Below the pieces are notes generated by a model. It saw only the letters and a program-made list of their open reading frames with translations. It was not told the origin of the DNA and did not search any database. The position numbers and the translations under genes are program-made. A stretch of DNA of 64,000 bases from Phycisphaerales bacterium (GTDB lineage Bacteria; Planctomycetota; Phycisphaerae; Phycisphaerales; UBA1924), in contig JADLGW010000058.1 in assembly GCA_020849105.1 (NCBI GenBank), forward strand, positions 162,152 to 226,151. Direction: 5' to 3'. This document shows positions 40,431 to 48,783 of the stretch, piece after piece. How positions within the stretch are numbered: position 1 is the stretch's first letter; every line of letters starts with the position of its first letter.

Positions 40431-40850
40431 TCAACCGCGTCCGATGCGCTCCCGGATGTTCTCCGCCACCTCTGGCGACAAGGCTTCGGGGTGCCCGCAG
40501 TCGGCAATCTCCAGCAGCAGTTGGAGGGAATACCGCACGGCGTGATTCTCCAGCAGCGTCCCCAGGGCGTCCGTGACGTGGCGGACGGCCTGTTGAAGCG
40601 CCTCGTCCGCCGGTCCCTCCCAGGTGCGGGCCGCGATGGTGGCGTGGTAGTTGATGACGGCGCGGGTGTCGGACTCGTCCACCAGAACCGACCGGGCCTT
40701 GGCCTTGGCCGTGAGTGCCACCAGCCCGGTGAACTCGCCCCCGGCATCCTCGACAATCGCACGAACGCGGCGGACGGCGCGCCGGTGGTAGCGGTCGGTG
40801 ACGGCGCAGGCGATGACGGCGGTGATGCTGTTCGCTTGGGCAAGGTTCAT
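40431..40850 (-). CDS. Hypothetical helical protein of E2
   Basis: From the ATG at 40850 the 139-residue protein begins MNLAQANSITAVIACAVTDR and continues as helices (RRVRAIVEDAGGEFTGLVAL, DEALQQAVRHVTDALGTLLE, EVAENIRERIG). No family is recognised. Its ATG overlaps the preceding stop (ATGA). It lies 67 bp upstream of the endonuclease gene, the position where R-M control proteins are often found, but no HTH is evident. Confidence 0.6.
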   Translation of the reverse strand: MNLAQANSITAVIACAVTDRYHRRAVRRVRAIVEDAGGEFTGLVALTAKAKARSVLVDESDTRAVINYHATIAARTWEGPADEALQQAVRHVTDALGTLLENHAVRYSLQLLLEIADCGHPEALSPEVAENIRERIGRG

Positions 40851-41062
40851 CGGCCACCCCCGATCAACCAGGACGGCGGCATGATCCCGGCGCGTCGGCA
40901 CGCTTCAATCGCGGCCTGTTCGCCGACGCGGGCGACAAGGGCCATTTGCGCGGTCAGCGTTCCGCCATCGCGGAAACAGGACACGTCGGCCCCGGCGTGC
41001 GGAGTGTGCCCCGCCCCCTTCGCGCCAGCGCCACGGGACAGCGGCCAGTAGTGGGGCCGCAT
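40847..41062 (-). CDS. Small hypothetical protein of E2
   Basis: From the ATG at 41062 the 71-residue protein reads MRPHYWPLSRGAGAKGAGHT, then VSCFRDGGTLTAQMALVARV and ends AGIMPPSWLIGGGR. It overlaps the next gene by ATGA, which supports translation. No family is recognised. It is the first gene of the E2 transcript. Confidence 0.5.
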   Translation of the reverse strand: MRPHYWPLSRGAGAKGAGHTPHAGADVSCFRDGGTLTAQMALVARVGEQAAIEACRRAGIMPPSWLIGGGR

Positions 41063-41096
41063 TGACTGTCCGCACAGACCAGCCCTCCAGGATCGG

Positions 41097-41143
41097 CGGG
41101 AGAATACGGGAGAAACCGGCTTCGATTTCGGCGTATTCTCCCG
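41097..41143. repeat. Perfect 12-bp inverted repeat at E2 right end
   Basis: CGGGAGAATACG at 41097-41108 and CGTATTCTCCCG at 41132-41143 are reverse complements. The unit is related to the GGAGAATCACGGGA repeats at E2's left end. It could be an E2 arm site or an operator for the leftward R-M transcript that starts just beside it. Confidence 0.65.
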
Positions 41144-41181
41144 TGACTTACGGTGACTCGAACCACCTTCATTATACGCGA

Positions 41182-41206
41182 AAAACGCTGGTTTTTCCAG
41201 CGTTTT
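41182..41206. terminator. Hairpin terminator, A/T-flanked on both sides
   Basis: AAAACGCTGG-TTTTT-CCAGCGTTTT forms a perfect 10-bp stem. Because A and T runs close the stem, it can end transcripts in both directions. It insulates the E2 operon from the att junction 50 bp away. Confidence 0.75.
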
Positions 41207-41256
41207 ATGCGATTCGGTGACTTCCGGTGTGTAGCCGTAACGTCTGTATGGACTAG

Positions 41257-41301
41257 TTCCCAAGCTGAATGTCGGGAGTTCGATCCTCCTCGCCCGCTTT
41301 G
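41257..41301 (+). repeat. tRNA-Gly 3'-half copy (E2/E3 junction)
   Basis: Identical over 45 nt to the copy at 38136. The following hairpin (GCCGCCGATGTCA...TGACACCGGCGGC, 41305-41339) and about 170 bp beyond it match the sequence after the intact tRNA at 20265-20450, so an E1-type left end begins here. Confidence 0.9.
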
Positions 41302-41452
41302 CCTGCCGCCGATGTCACACAGTGAGTGACACCGGCGGCTTTTCGTTGACAAGCTCCGCAGAAGTCGCGAGTTCTGGCGACACGGGAGGGACCGGCGGGA
41401 GCGGGGCCAACAGCCCGACGATGACAGGGAATGACCTGGGCGGACGCTCGCT

Positions 41453-41472
41453 TGTGCAAGCGCTTGTGCAAG
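41453..41472 (+). repeat. Two TGTGCAAG direct repeats at E3 left end
   Basis: Copies start at 41453 and 41465, 12 bp apart, within sequence homologous to E1's left arm. One octamer fewer than in E1. Confidence 0.72.
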
Positions 41473-41550
41473 GTGTCGCGGGGTTGAGGCTGCCGATCGG
41501 CCCAGCGCGCCGAGCCCGGCCGCCGCCGCCGACCGGCTTCGCGGACAACA

Positions 41551-42309
41551 ATGGTGACTATGGACCACCAGCACGCCGATGCGTTTCCCCCCGAGGTCAT
41601 CGAGAGGCTCAAAACGTACGTCTACCGACTGATCGACCCGCGCAACGGCGAGACGTTCTACATCGGAAAGGGCAAGGGCAATCGGGTCTTCGCGCACATC
41701 CGAGGCGAGCAGGGGATCGAGGGCGACGACCTCGACAACAGGATGAAGCGCATCCGGCAGATCCGGCTGGCGGGGTTCGACGTGGCCCACGTCATCCACC
41801 GGCACGGGATGGATGAGGCGACGGCTTTCGAGGTCGAGTCCGCACTGATGGACGCTTATCCCGGCCTCACCAACGAGGCGGGTGGCGTGGGCGGGAACGA
41901 GTTCGGCGCGATGCATGCGATGGAGATCATCCGCGAGTACGCCGCGGAGCCTGCCAAGTTTCGCCACGCCACGGTGCTCATCAGCGTCAACCGCAGCGCA
42001 CTCGCGGAGTCGTCTCTGTACGAGGCAACGCGGTACGCGTGGAAGATCAGCCCGTCGAAGGCGAAGAAGGCGGAGGTCATCCTCGCGACCGTCCAGGGCG
42101 TCATCAAGGGCGCATTTGTCGCTGACGAATGGCTGGATGCGACGTCGGCCAACTTCCCAGGCCGACGGGATGTGCCGGGCCGCTATGGGTTCGTCGGCCG
42201 CGAGGCGCCTGAGTCGATCCAGAAGATGTACGTTGGCAAGCGAGTGCCGGATGAGTTCCGCAAGAAGGGCGCGGCGAACCCGATCAAGTACGCGAGCCCT
42301 TCCGAGTAG
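41551..42309 (+). CDS. GIY-YIG nuclease family protein (LEM-3-like)
   Basis: The N terminus carries [27 protein letters not shown], where YVY...YIGKGKGNR is the GIY-YIG pattern with a catalytic Arg, and the [17 protein letters not shown] end with a conserved Glu. This form resembles the LEM-3/Ankle1-like subgroup. The remaining 130 residues ([39 protein letters not shown]) form a second domain unknown to me. It could be a DNA endonuclease acting in element maintenance or defence. A start at 41560 (MDHQHAD) is equally possible. Confidence 0.82.
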   Translation: MVTMDHQHADAFPPEVIERLKTYVYRLIDPRNGETFYIGKGKGNRVFAHIRGEQGIEGDDLDNRMKRIRQIRLAGFDVAHVIHRHGMDEATAFEVESALMDAYPGLTNEAGGVGGNEFGAMHAMEIIREYAAEPAKFRHATVLISVNRSALAESSLYEATRYAWKISPSKAKKAEVILATVQGVIKGAFVADEWLDATSANFPGRRDVPGRYGFVGREAPESIQKMYVGKRVPDEFRKKGAANPIKYASPSE

Positions 42310-42331
42310 AGGCCCGCGGCATGGATCGCAA

Positions 42332-42691
42332 TCAGCGCGCCGCCACCGCTTGCCCGCCGACCGCCGCCAGCGGCAGGTCCGGAAGGCTCGCCCCCGCACC
42401 GGCAACGTCGAGGAGTTTCGGGTCGGTGTAGACGTTGGCCGTGAGGCTCGGGTCGCTGTGCCGCATCGCAGCCTGGGCCGTCTGGAGCGTGACACCCGCC
42501 TTCGACAGGTGCGTGCCGAAGGTATGCCGCAGTGCGAGATCGACCCGGCCGCCGGTGATGCTGGCTCGTCCACCCTTCCGCAGACCCGTGAGCACGAGCG
42601 TCTTGTAGATCAGCGCCCGCTCGCGGCCGATGCGCAGCAGGTTCTCGCGCGTCGCGGCCGACAAACTTCGCCTGCGCCCACCCCTTCGCAA
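42332..42691 (-). pseudogene. Integrase remnant with internal deletion
   Basis: It matches the C-terminal half of the E1 integrase: ATRENLLRIGRERALIYKTL, LTGLRKGG, then directly ALRHTFGTHLSKAGV and AAMRHSDPSLTANVYTD. The join removes residues about 305-413 of the E1 protein in frame, including the first catalytic His (position 413). The R (TGLR), R416, H439 and Y positions remain. The N-terminal core and arm domains are missing too, so it is inactive. Confidence 0.88.
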
Positions 42692-43006
42692 GTGCGGCTG
42701 GCGGCGTGGTCGGTCACGACGACCGCTGGGGCGGCGGCGGTGGGGTTTCCTTCAGCGGCCGATCGTGCAGTCGCGCGACCCATCAGGCGCGGGAGAATGA
42801 GGGTGGCCGGCAGCGTAGAGTCCGTCCCTGAACCGGGAGCGATGCGGCCGTTCATTCGCTGGTGACTCACGGGCTGGTCGTGCGATCTGCCTGGATGTAG
42901 CGATCCGATGCCGGGCGGGGGGAGGGGCAGCCAGCGATCGGCCGAAGCGGCCTACGGTCGAGTCGCCCTTGCCGAAGTCTGCAACAGTCGCGCACAGCCC
43001 TGCCCC

Positions 43007-44098
43007 ATGCCCAAACCACCGAAGGCCAAGTACGCGGATTGGCTGCATCAGCCTATCAGCATCGGCGTGCGCTCGGCGATGGCGGCGGTCACGAGCCTGC
43101 CGCCCAGTGTGACGCTGCCCCTGGCGCAGCGGGCCGGGCGGATCTACGCAAACACGAAGTTCAACCGCCGCCACATGAAGCGGGCGGTGTCCAACCTGTC
43201 CGCCGCGTTCCCCGCATGGTCGGCCGACCGGGTGCGGGCGTGCGCCGTCGCGACGCACGAGCACCTGCTGCGGCTGGGGCTGGAGATCGCCTACGCCCCG
43301 CGCCTGCTGTCGGAGGACTCCTGGCTGCGGCACCTGACGCTCTCCGGGGTCGATGAGGGCGTGCGGGCCCTGTTGTCGGCACGGCCGTGCATCCTGATTA
43401 CCGGTCACTGCGGCAACTGGGAACTGCTGGGGTACACGATGGCCCTGCTCGGCTTCCCGGCTCACGCCCTGTACCGCCCCCTGGACAACCGTCCGCTGGA
43501 CCACTGGCTGCGGGACACGCGCGAGCGGCGCGGGCTCGTGTTGGTGGACAAGTTCGGCGCCCTGAAGCAACTCCCGGAACTCCTGGCGGCGGGGGCCCCG
43601 ATCTGCTTCGTGGCGGACCAGAACGGCGGTGACCGCGGCCTGATGGTGCCGTTCTTCAACCGCCTCACCAGCACCTACAAGTCGATCGGGCTCCTGGCGC
43701 TCCAGTTCAGCGCGACCATCATCTGCGGCTTTTCGCGCAGGAAGGCCGCGCACGAGCGGCGTCCGGACGAGGGGCTGGGCTTCTCCATGGAGGTGGCGGA
43801 CGTGTTCGGGCCGGCCGACTGGGCCGGGCACGCGGACCCGCTCTACTACCTGACTGCGCGGTACCGCCGGGCGCTGGAGATGATGATCCGCAAGGCGCCG
43901 GAGCAGTACCTGTGGATGCACCGGTTCTGGCGCAGCCGGCCCATCCACGAGCGCCTGGGAAAGCCGTTCCCCGCCGCCCTCCGCGAGCGGATCGAAACCC
44001 TGCCCTGGATGACCGGCGCGGACGTGGAGCAGGTCGTGGACCACAGCGCCCGGGATGCCGCGGAACTCGCGGCCACAGGGCGGTCAAGGTTGTCGTAA
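43007..44098 (+). CDS. LpxL/HtrB-like lysophospholipid acyltransferase
   Basis: The start at 43007 (MPKPPKAKYADWLHQPIS) gives 363 residues. The acyltransferase motif HxxxxE is present in LITGHCGNWELLGYTMALLG, followed by ALYRPLDNRPLDHWLRDTR and CFVADQNGGDRGLMVPFF. The family includes lipid A late acyltransferases that add acyl chains from acyl-ACP at the inner membrane. An N-terminal hydrophobic segment is weak. The final Arg-Phe-Trp block WMHRFWRSRP is typical. It is the first normal chromosomal gene after the islands. Confidence 0.88.
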   Translation: MPKPPKAKYADWLHQPISIGVRSAMAAVTSLPPSVTLPLAQRAGRIYANTKFNRRHMKRAVSNLSAAFPAWSADRVRACAVATHEHLLRLGLEIAYAPRLLSEDSWLRHLTLSGVDEGVRALLSARPCILITGHCGNWELLGYTMALLGFPAHALYRPLDNRPLDHWLRDTRERRGLVLVDKFGALKQLPELLAAGAPICFVADQNGGDRGLMVPFFNRLTSTYKSIGLLALQFSATIICGFSRRKAAHERRPDEGLGFSMEVADVFGPADWAGHADPLYYLTARYRRALEMMIRKAPEQYLWMHRFWRSRPIHERLGKPFPAALRERIETLPWMTGADVEQVVDHSARDAAELAATGRSRLS

Positions 44099-44405
44099 TC
44101 CGTGGGGCAGGCGTCCCGCCTGCCCGGCAGTGGGCGGTGGCATCGGCACGCCGCCCGGCCCACGCCAATCTCGATGAGTCTTCAGCCCTTCGGGCTAAAG
44201 ATGGGTTGGCGTCGCCCGCCGAGTCCACCGTCGCGTTCGCGCCGCGCGCAACTCGCTGCGAGTCGCCGCCGCGACCACGCTCCAACTCCAGGCTCCTGAA
44301 TGCCAGCCCGCCGGGCTGAAGACCGGTTGGCCGGGGTTTCTGTGCACCACGTCGTGCATGGCCTCTCCCCGCATAAACTCTGCCCGACCGCAAAGGAGCC
44401 CCCTC
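44099..44405. other. Intergenic region with hairpin and short palindromic repeats
   Basis: No gene is seen. A hairpin GGGCAGGCG-TCC-CGCCTGCCC lies at 44105-44125, just after the acyltransferase stop. Two related units occur at 44183-44210 and 44304-44331, each CAGCCC-nnn-GGGCT followed by GAAGA or AAAGA and GGTTGGC. They look like a dispersed REP-type palindrome. Confidence 0.65.
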
Positions 44406-44840
44406 ATGCCCGGCCGGCTTGAAGACGTGCGTGTGCTGATCGTGGACGACGACCGCGACGTGCTCGAATCCATGGACGCCGCATTCCAGGCGGAGGGGGC
44501 CGCGACCATGCTCGCCACCGACGGGAACGAGGCGGTCCGCATCTGCCACGAGGATCCGCCGGACCTGGTCGTGCTGGACATGATGCTGCCGCGGCGCTCC
44601 GGGTTCCTGGCCCTCGAGAAGATCAAGGGGCGAGAGGACAGCCCGATCGTCATCATGGTGACGGCCAACGAGGGCAAGCGGCACCAGGCATACGCCGAGT
44701 CGCTGGGGGTGGACCAGTACCTCCTGAAGCCCGTGCCGCTGGAGCGGCTCGTCGCCGCCGCCGCGAAACTCATCGACGAAGCCGACGCCGACGAAGAGGC
44801 CGCGGAGGCCGAGGCCCTGAAGAAGCCGAAGAAGAAGTAG
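44406..44840 (+). CDS. Stand-alone response regulator (receiver domain)
   Basis: The ATG at 44406 follows AAAGGAG and gives 144 residues, all one receiver domain. VRVLIVDDDRDVLESMDA carries the acidic pocket; VVLDMMLPRRSGFLALEKI carries the phospho-acceptor Asp; VMVTANEGKRH carries the Thr; and YLLKPVPLERL carries the conserved Lys. No output domain is present, only an Asp/Glu/Ala tail ending in lysines. It likely works by protein contacts. No histidine kinase is adjacent. Confidence 0.92.
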   Translation: MPGRLEDVRVLIVDDDRDVLESMDAAFQAEGAATMLATDGNEAVRICHEDPPDLVVLDMMLPRRSGFLALEKIKGREDSPIVIMVTANEGKRHQAYAESLGVDQYLLKPVPLERLVAAAAKLIDEADADEEAAEAEALKKPKKK

Positions 44841-44841
44841 C

Positions 44842-45162
44842 GTGCCCAAGCGCCAGATCGTGCTGATGCGGAGCGGCGGGGCGCCGGGCGAGAGCGAGCC
44901 CCTCGGCTCGCTCCGCGACGTGCTCCGGACGCTGTCGCTATTCAACATCTCACCAGACGGGAGTTCGCGGAAGATGGCCGCCATGGAGATCGCGCACGGC
45001 CCGGGGATGGTCCTGGAACTGCCCGCTCTGTCGCCCTCGGTTACGCAGGCGATGGTGACGATGACCGACGAGGAGTTCGCGTTCCCCGTGCTCTCCAGGT
45101 TGTGCCGGTCCCAGGGATGGACGATGGTGGACCTGGAGACCGGCCGCTCCTTCGGCGGGTGA
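44842..45162 (+). CDS. Small hypothetical protein following the response regulator
   Basis: A GTG at 44842 starts one base after the response-regulator stop, giving 106 residues (MPKRQIVLMRSGGAPGESEP). Visible are LRDVLRTLSLFNISPDGSSR and MVTMTDEEFAFPVLSRLCRS. No family is recognised. The tight spacing suggests coupled translation and possible functional linkage with the receiver protein. Confidence 0.6.
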   Translation: MPKRQIVLMRSGGAPGESEPLGSLRDVLRTLSLFNISPDGSSRKMAAMEIAHGPGMVLELPALSPSVTQAMVTMTDEEFAFPVLSRLCRSQGWTMVDLETGRSFGG

Positions 45163-45317
45163 ACGAGGGGGCGTGCGCGGAGGGGCGCAGCGAACCCGCA
45201 GGGGAGAACCGGTGCCCCACGCGACGAAGGGCGGGCACCGGAGGGGGCCGAACATCTTGTGTTCTCGCCGCGCCTCCGCGGCGCCCCTTGCGTACCCCGC
45301 CCGGCCAAGAATCCCCC

Positions 45318-45611
45318 ATGCCCACATACGTCTACGAAATCCTGACGAAGGCGGGCGAGCCCACAGGGCGCACCTTCGAGGTCATGCAGCCCATGAAGGA
45401 CGACGCCCTGACAAAGCACCCGGACACGGGCGAGCCGGTCCGCCGCGCGATCGTCGCACCAACCCTCGGCACCGCCACGTCCAAGTTCAAGGCGAGCCTG
45501 TCCAACAAGAACCTGGAGAGGTTGGGTTTCACCAAGTACGAGCGCAGGGGCAAGGGCTACATGGAACGGACGGCAGGGAAGAAGGGCCCAAGGTCAATCG
45601 GCGGCGATTGA
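45318..45611 (+). CDS. FmdB-like protein lacking the zinc-ribbon cysteines
   Basis: The 97-residue protein starts MPTYVYEI and contains RTFEVMQPMKDDALTKHPDTGEPVRRAI, which follows the FmdB/CxxC regulator pattern position by position (MPTYEYxC, FExxQxM, LTxCPxCGxPVRR). The cysteines are replaced: no Cys occurs anywhere in the chain. The rest (ATSKFKASLSNKNLERLGFT) is the usual tail region with the phrase ERxGFTKY. Zinc binding must be lost, yet the fold may persist. The role is unknown. Confidence 0.8.
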   Translation: MPTYVYEILTKAGEPTGRTFEVMQPMKDDALTKHPDTGEPVRRAIVAPTLGTATSKFKASLSNKNLERLGFTKYERRGKGYMERTAGKKGPRSIGGD

Positions 45612-45662
45612 CCCCGATTCCACTGGCATTTTCTCGCGGTTCCAGTAGACTGCGTCCCCGGC

Positions 45663-48600
45663 GTGAAACGCAGGTTCGCGGCCGACGTACAACCACGCCG
45701 GCGGGGGGATGGAGACTTGGCCATGGTGACTCAGGGTGTGGCGGGGTTCGCGGCCGCTCTGTCGATCGTCGGCCTCGCGGTGATGGCCGCGGCCGGCCCG
45801 GGAGACCCGGGTTCGCGTCGTGCCACGCCCGCCGGGGGCAGCGTGACGGATGGGCCCGGTGACTTCGTGAACTGGGAGAGCCCCCATGTTCACCCGCTCG
45901 CGATGACACCCAGCGGCAACCGCCTCCTGGCCTGCAACACGCCGGACAACCGGCTGGAGGTCTTTGGGTTTCTCGCCAGCGGCGCGATCGTCCCCATCTC
46001 GGCGATCCCCGTCGGGCTGGACCCGGTCTCCGTACGGGCCCGAACCAACACGGAGGCCTGGGTCGTCAACAACATCTCCGACAGCGTCAGCATCGTGGAC
46101 CTGGCGTCGAAGACCGTGCTGGCCACGCTCCGCACGCTCGACGAGCCCTGCGACGTCGTGTTCGCCGGCAGCCCGGTCCGGGCGTTCGTGACGTGCTCGG
46201 AAGCCAACACGGTCCAGGTCTTCGACCCGGCAAATCTCGCGGCACCACCCGTGAACATCGCCATCGATGCCGAGTCCCCGCGGGCCCTGGCCGTCAGCCC
46301 CGATGGGTCGCGCGTGTACGCGGCAATCTTCGAGTCCGGCAACGGTTCAACGATCCTGGGGGGCGGGGCGCTGGCGGGTGCCGGCAACCCGCTGAGTTTT
46401 CCGCCCAATGTCGTGAACAACCCGGCGGGGCCCTACGGCGGTGTCAACCCGCCGCCGAACGCCGGCGCCGTGTTCAGCCCGCCGATCGGCCCGGGTGCGG
46501 TCGGCCCGCCGCGCGTGGGCCTGATCGTGAAGAAGGACGCCGGGGGCGCCTGGATGGACGACAACGCGCACGACTGGACGGCGCTGGTGTCCGGCGCACA
46601 GGCCGGCCTCTCGGGGCGCGTGCCGGGCTGGGACCTGCCCGACCGCGACGTGGCGATCATCGACACCGGCAGCCTGTCCGTCACCTACGCCCGGCGACTC
46701 ATGAACATCTGCATGGGCATCGCGGTCAACCCCGCCAGCGGGGCGATCACCGTCATCGGCACCGACGCGATGAACGAGGTCCGCTTCGAGCCCAACGTCC
46801 AGGGCAGGTTTGTCAAGGTCTTCATGGCCAGTGTCAGCGCCGCCAACCCGACGGTCACGGGCCGCGTGGACCTCAACCCTCAGTTGACCTATGCGACCGC
46901 CCTGGTGCCCGAGCCGATCCGCAACAAGGGACTGGGCGACCCCCGCGGCATCGTGTGGAACAGCGCGGGCACCCGCGGGTACGTCACCGGCATGGGCTCG
47001 AACAACGTGATCGCGATCGATCCCGCGGGCAACCGAGTCGGGCTGACGGACACCATCGAGGTGGGTGAGGGCCCGACGGGGCTGGCGATCGACGAATCCC
47101 GCGGCAGCCTGTACGTCCTGAACAAGTTCGACGGGTCCATCTCGACCGTAAGCCTCGCGACGGAGACGGAGACGTCGCGGACCGTCTACTTCGACCCCTC
47201 CCCCAGCGACATCAAACTGGGGCGCAAGCACCTGTACAACACCCACCTGACCAGCGGCCTGGGCATCAACTCCTGCGGCTCCTGCCATGTGGACGCCCGG
47301 ATGGACCGGCTGGCGTGGGCCCTGGGCGACCCGAACGGCTCGCCGTTCATGCTCGGCAACCGCAATCTCGGCGCCGGAATTCCGGGCCTGGCCCCGCCGC
47401 TGGCGAACCCGCCGTTTGCGCCGGAGCACCCGATGAAGGGGCCGATGATGACGCAGACGATGCAGGACATCATCGGGCACGAGCCGCACCACTGGCGCGG
47501 CGACCGCGACGGGCTCGAGGACTTCAACATCGCGTTCATGGGGCTGCTGGGCGACGACACGCAACTCACGAACCAGGAGATGCAGGAGTTTGAGGACTTC
47601 CTCGCCACCATCTCCTTCCCGCCCAACCCCTTCCGCAACTTTGACAACACGCTGCCCACCAGCCTGCCGCTCCCCGGGCACCTCACGACCGGGCGCTTCT
47701 CGCCCGCCGGACAGCCGCTGCCAAGCGGCAACGCCCAGGCGGGCATGGCGCTCTACAGCGATCCGATCCGGCGCATCGACGGCGGCGCCTTCGCGTGCGT
47801 CACCTGCCACACGCTGCCCACCGGCGAGGGCCCGGACTCGAAGTTCCAGGCCGGGGTGTTCGTGCCGCTGCCGATCGGGCCCCAGGGGCAGAGCCACCTG
47901 GCGCTGGTCTCCGTGGATGGGTCCACGAACATCTCCATGAAGATCCCGCAACTGCGGAACATGTACAAGAAGACCGGATTCAACGCGATGGTGCAGTCGA
48001 ACACGGCAGGGTTCGGTTTCCTGCACGACGGGAGCGTGGATTCCATTGAACGTTTCGTGTCCGAACCGGCCTTCAACCCGGTCAGCGACCAGGAGGTCGC
48101 GAACCTCACGGCCTTCATGCTCGCGTTCGCCGGTGGGGACCTGCCCGCCGGCTCGCCCACGAACCCGCTCAACCCGCCCGGACCGCCGGGCAAGGACACG
48201 AGGGCCTCCGTGGGCTGGCAGACGACCATCACGACCCAGAGCCCCCCGCAGCAGCAGCAGGCCCTGATTATCGCCATGGTCACGCAGGCCCAGGCGAACA
48301 AGGTCGGGCTGGTCGTCAAGGGCCGCGTGGGCGGCAAGCAGCGCGGCTACATGTTCGACGGCGCCGCCTTCCAGCCCGACGCCGCGGCGCAGGCGCCGCT
48401 GCCGCTCGCGACCCTGGAGTCCCTCGCGGGGGGGGCCTCGCCGCTGACCTTCACCGTCGTGCCCAAGGGCAGCGAGGCCAGGATCGGCATCGACCGCGAC
48501 CGAGACGGCATCTACGACCTGGACGAGGCCGGCAACGGCCAGTGCGAGGCCGACTGCAACGGCGACGGCACCCTCAACCTCGCCGACTTCGGCTGCTTCC

Positions 48601-48710
48601 AGACGCGCTTCGCGCTCGGGCACCCGCTGGCCGACTGCAACGGGGACGGCCTGCTGAACCTCTCCGACTTCGGGTGCTTCCAGACGAAGTTTGCGCTCGG
48701 ATGTCCGTAG
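45663..48710 (+). CDS. Secreted beta-propeller di-heme peroxidase-like protein with dockerin tail
   Basis: The 1015-residue protein begins with a signal/anchor segment. A YVTN-like beta-propeller (residues about 80-510) has VVNNISDSVSIVDLASKTVL, SPRALAVSPDGSRVYAAIF and VLNKFDGSISTVSL. Two c-type heme sites follow: CGSCH at about 538 and CVTCH at about 712, in a cytochrome c peroxidase/MauG-like region. Two dockerin-type calcium loops (CEADCNGDGTLNLADFGCF, ADCNGDGLLNLSDFGCF) end in FALGCP. It is probably exported and attached at the cell surface through the dockerin tail. GTG at 45663 or ATG at 45723 may be the start. Confidence 0.88.
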   Translation: MKRRFAADVQPRRRGDGDLAMVTQGVAGFAAALSIVGLAVMAAAGPGDPGSRRATPAGGSVTDGPGDFVNWESPHVHPLAMTPSGNRLLACNTPDNRLEVFGFLASGAIVPISAIPVGLDPVSVRARTNTEAWVVNNISDSVSIVDLASKTVLATLRTLDEPCDVVFAGSPVRAFVTCSEANTVQVFDPANLAAPPVNIAIDAESPRALAVSPDGSRVYAAIFESGNGSTILGGGALAGAGNPLSFPPNVVNNPAGPYGGVNPPPNAGAVFSPPIGPGAVGPPRVGLIVKKDAGGAWMDDNAHDWTALVSGAQAGLSGRVPGWDLPDRDVAIIDTGSLSVTYARRLMNICMGIAVNPASGAITVIGTDAMNEVRFEPNVQGRFVKVFMASVSAANPTVTGRVDLNPQLTYATALVPEPIRNKGLGDPRGIVWNSAGTRGYVTGMGSNNVIAIDPAGNRVGLTDTIEVGEGPTGLAIDESRGSLYVLNKFDGSISTVSLATETETSRTVYFDPSPSDIKLGRKHLYNTHLTSGLGINSCGSCHVDARMDRLAWALGDPNGSPFMLGNRNLGAGIPGLAPPLANPPFAPEHPMKGPMMTQTMQDIIGHEPHHWRGDRDGLEDFNIAFMGLLGDDTQLTNQEMQEFEDFLATISFPPNPFRNFDNTLPTSLPLPGHLTTGRFSPAGQPLPSGNAQAGMALYSDPIRRIDGGAFACVTCHTLPTGEGPDSKFQAGVFVPLPIGPQGQSHLALVSVDGSTNISMKIPQLRNMYKKTGFNAMVQSNTAGFGFLHDGSVDSIERFVSEPAFNPVSDQEVANLTAFMLAFAGGDLPAGSPTNPLNPPGPPGKDTRASVGWQTTITTQSPPQQQQALIIAMVTQAQANKVGLVVKGRVGGKQRGYMFDGAAFQPDAAAQAPLPLATLESLAGGASPLTFTVVPKGSEARIGIDRDRDGIYDLDEAGNGQCEADCNGDGTLNLADFGCFQTRFALGHPLADCNGDGLLNLSDFGCFQTKFALGCP

Positions 48711-48783
48711 GCCGGCAGGCCCGGTTATTCTCACTGTTGCCACCTCTCCGGGCCGTCTTGACGTAGGCGGGCGGGACGGTGAT

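Larger units (their letters stand above)
38181..41301. mobile_element. Integrative segment E2 carrying a type II-like R-M pair
   Basis: The 3.1-kb segment is bounded by identical 45-bp tRNA fragments. It carries a DNA methyltransferase, a probable restriction endonuclease and two small genes, all leftward, and no recombinase. Its ends bear GGAGAATCACGGGA-type repeats (38229, 38255 and, with variation, 41097-41146) distinct from the TGTGCAAG arms of E1/E3. It may be excised by an integrase acting in trans or be a reduced element. Confidence 0.75.
41302..42691. mobile_element. E3: remnant of an E1-related element
   Basis: The left end repeats E1's left end, including the terminator hairpin and TGTGCAAG octamers at 41453 and 41465. 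It carries a GIY-YIG nuclease gene and an integrase with about 109 codons deleted. No third att copy was found to the right, so the element's right part has been lost; the true right limit is unknown and may lie before 43007. Confidence 0.7.

Noticed and set aside
42310..42573. Minus-strand reading with SHCGIPSARTCRRR over the integrase remnant
   Set aside because: It is an alternative-frame shadow of the remnant; the integrase frame carries the motifs.
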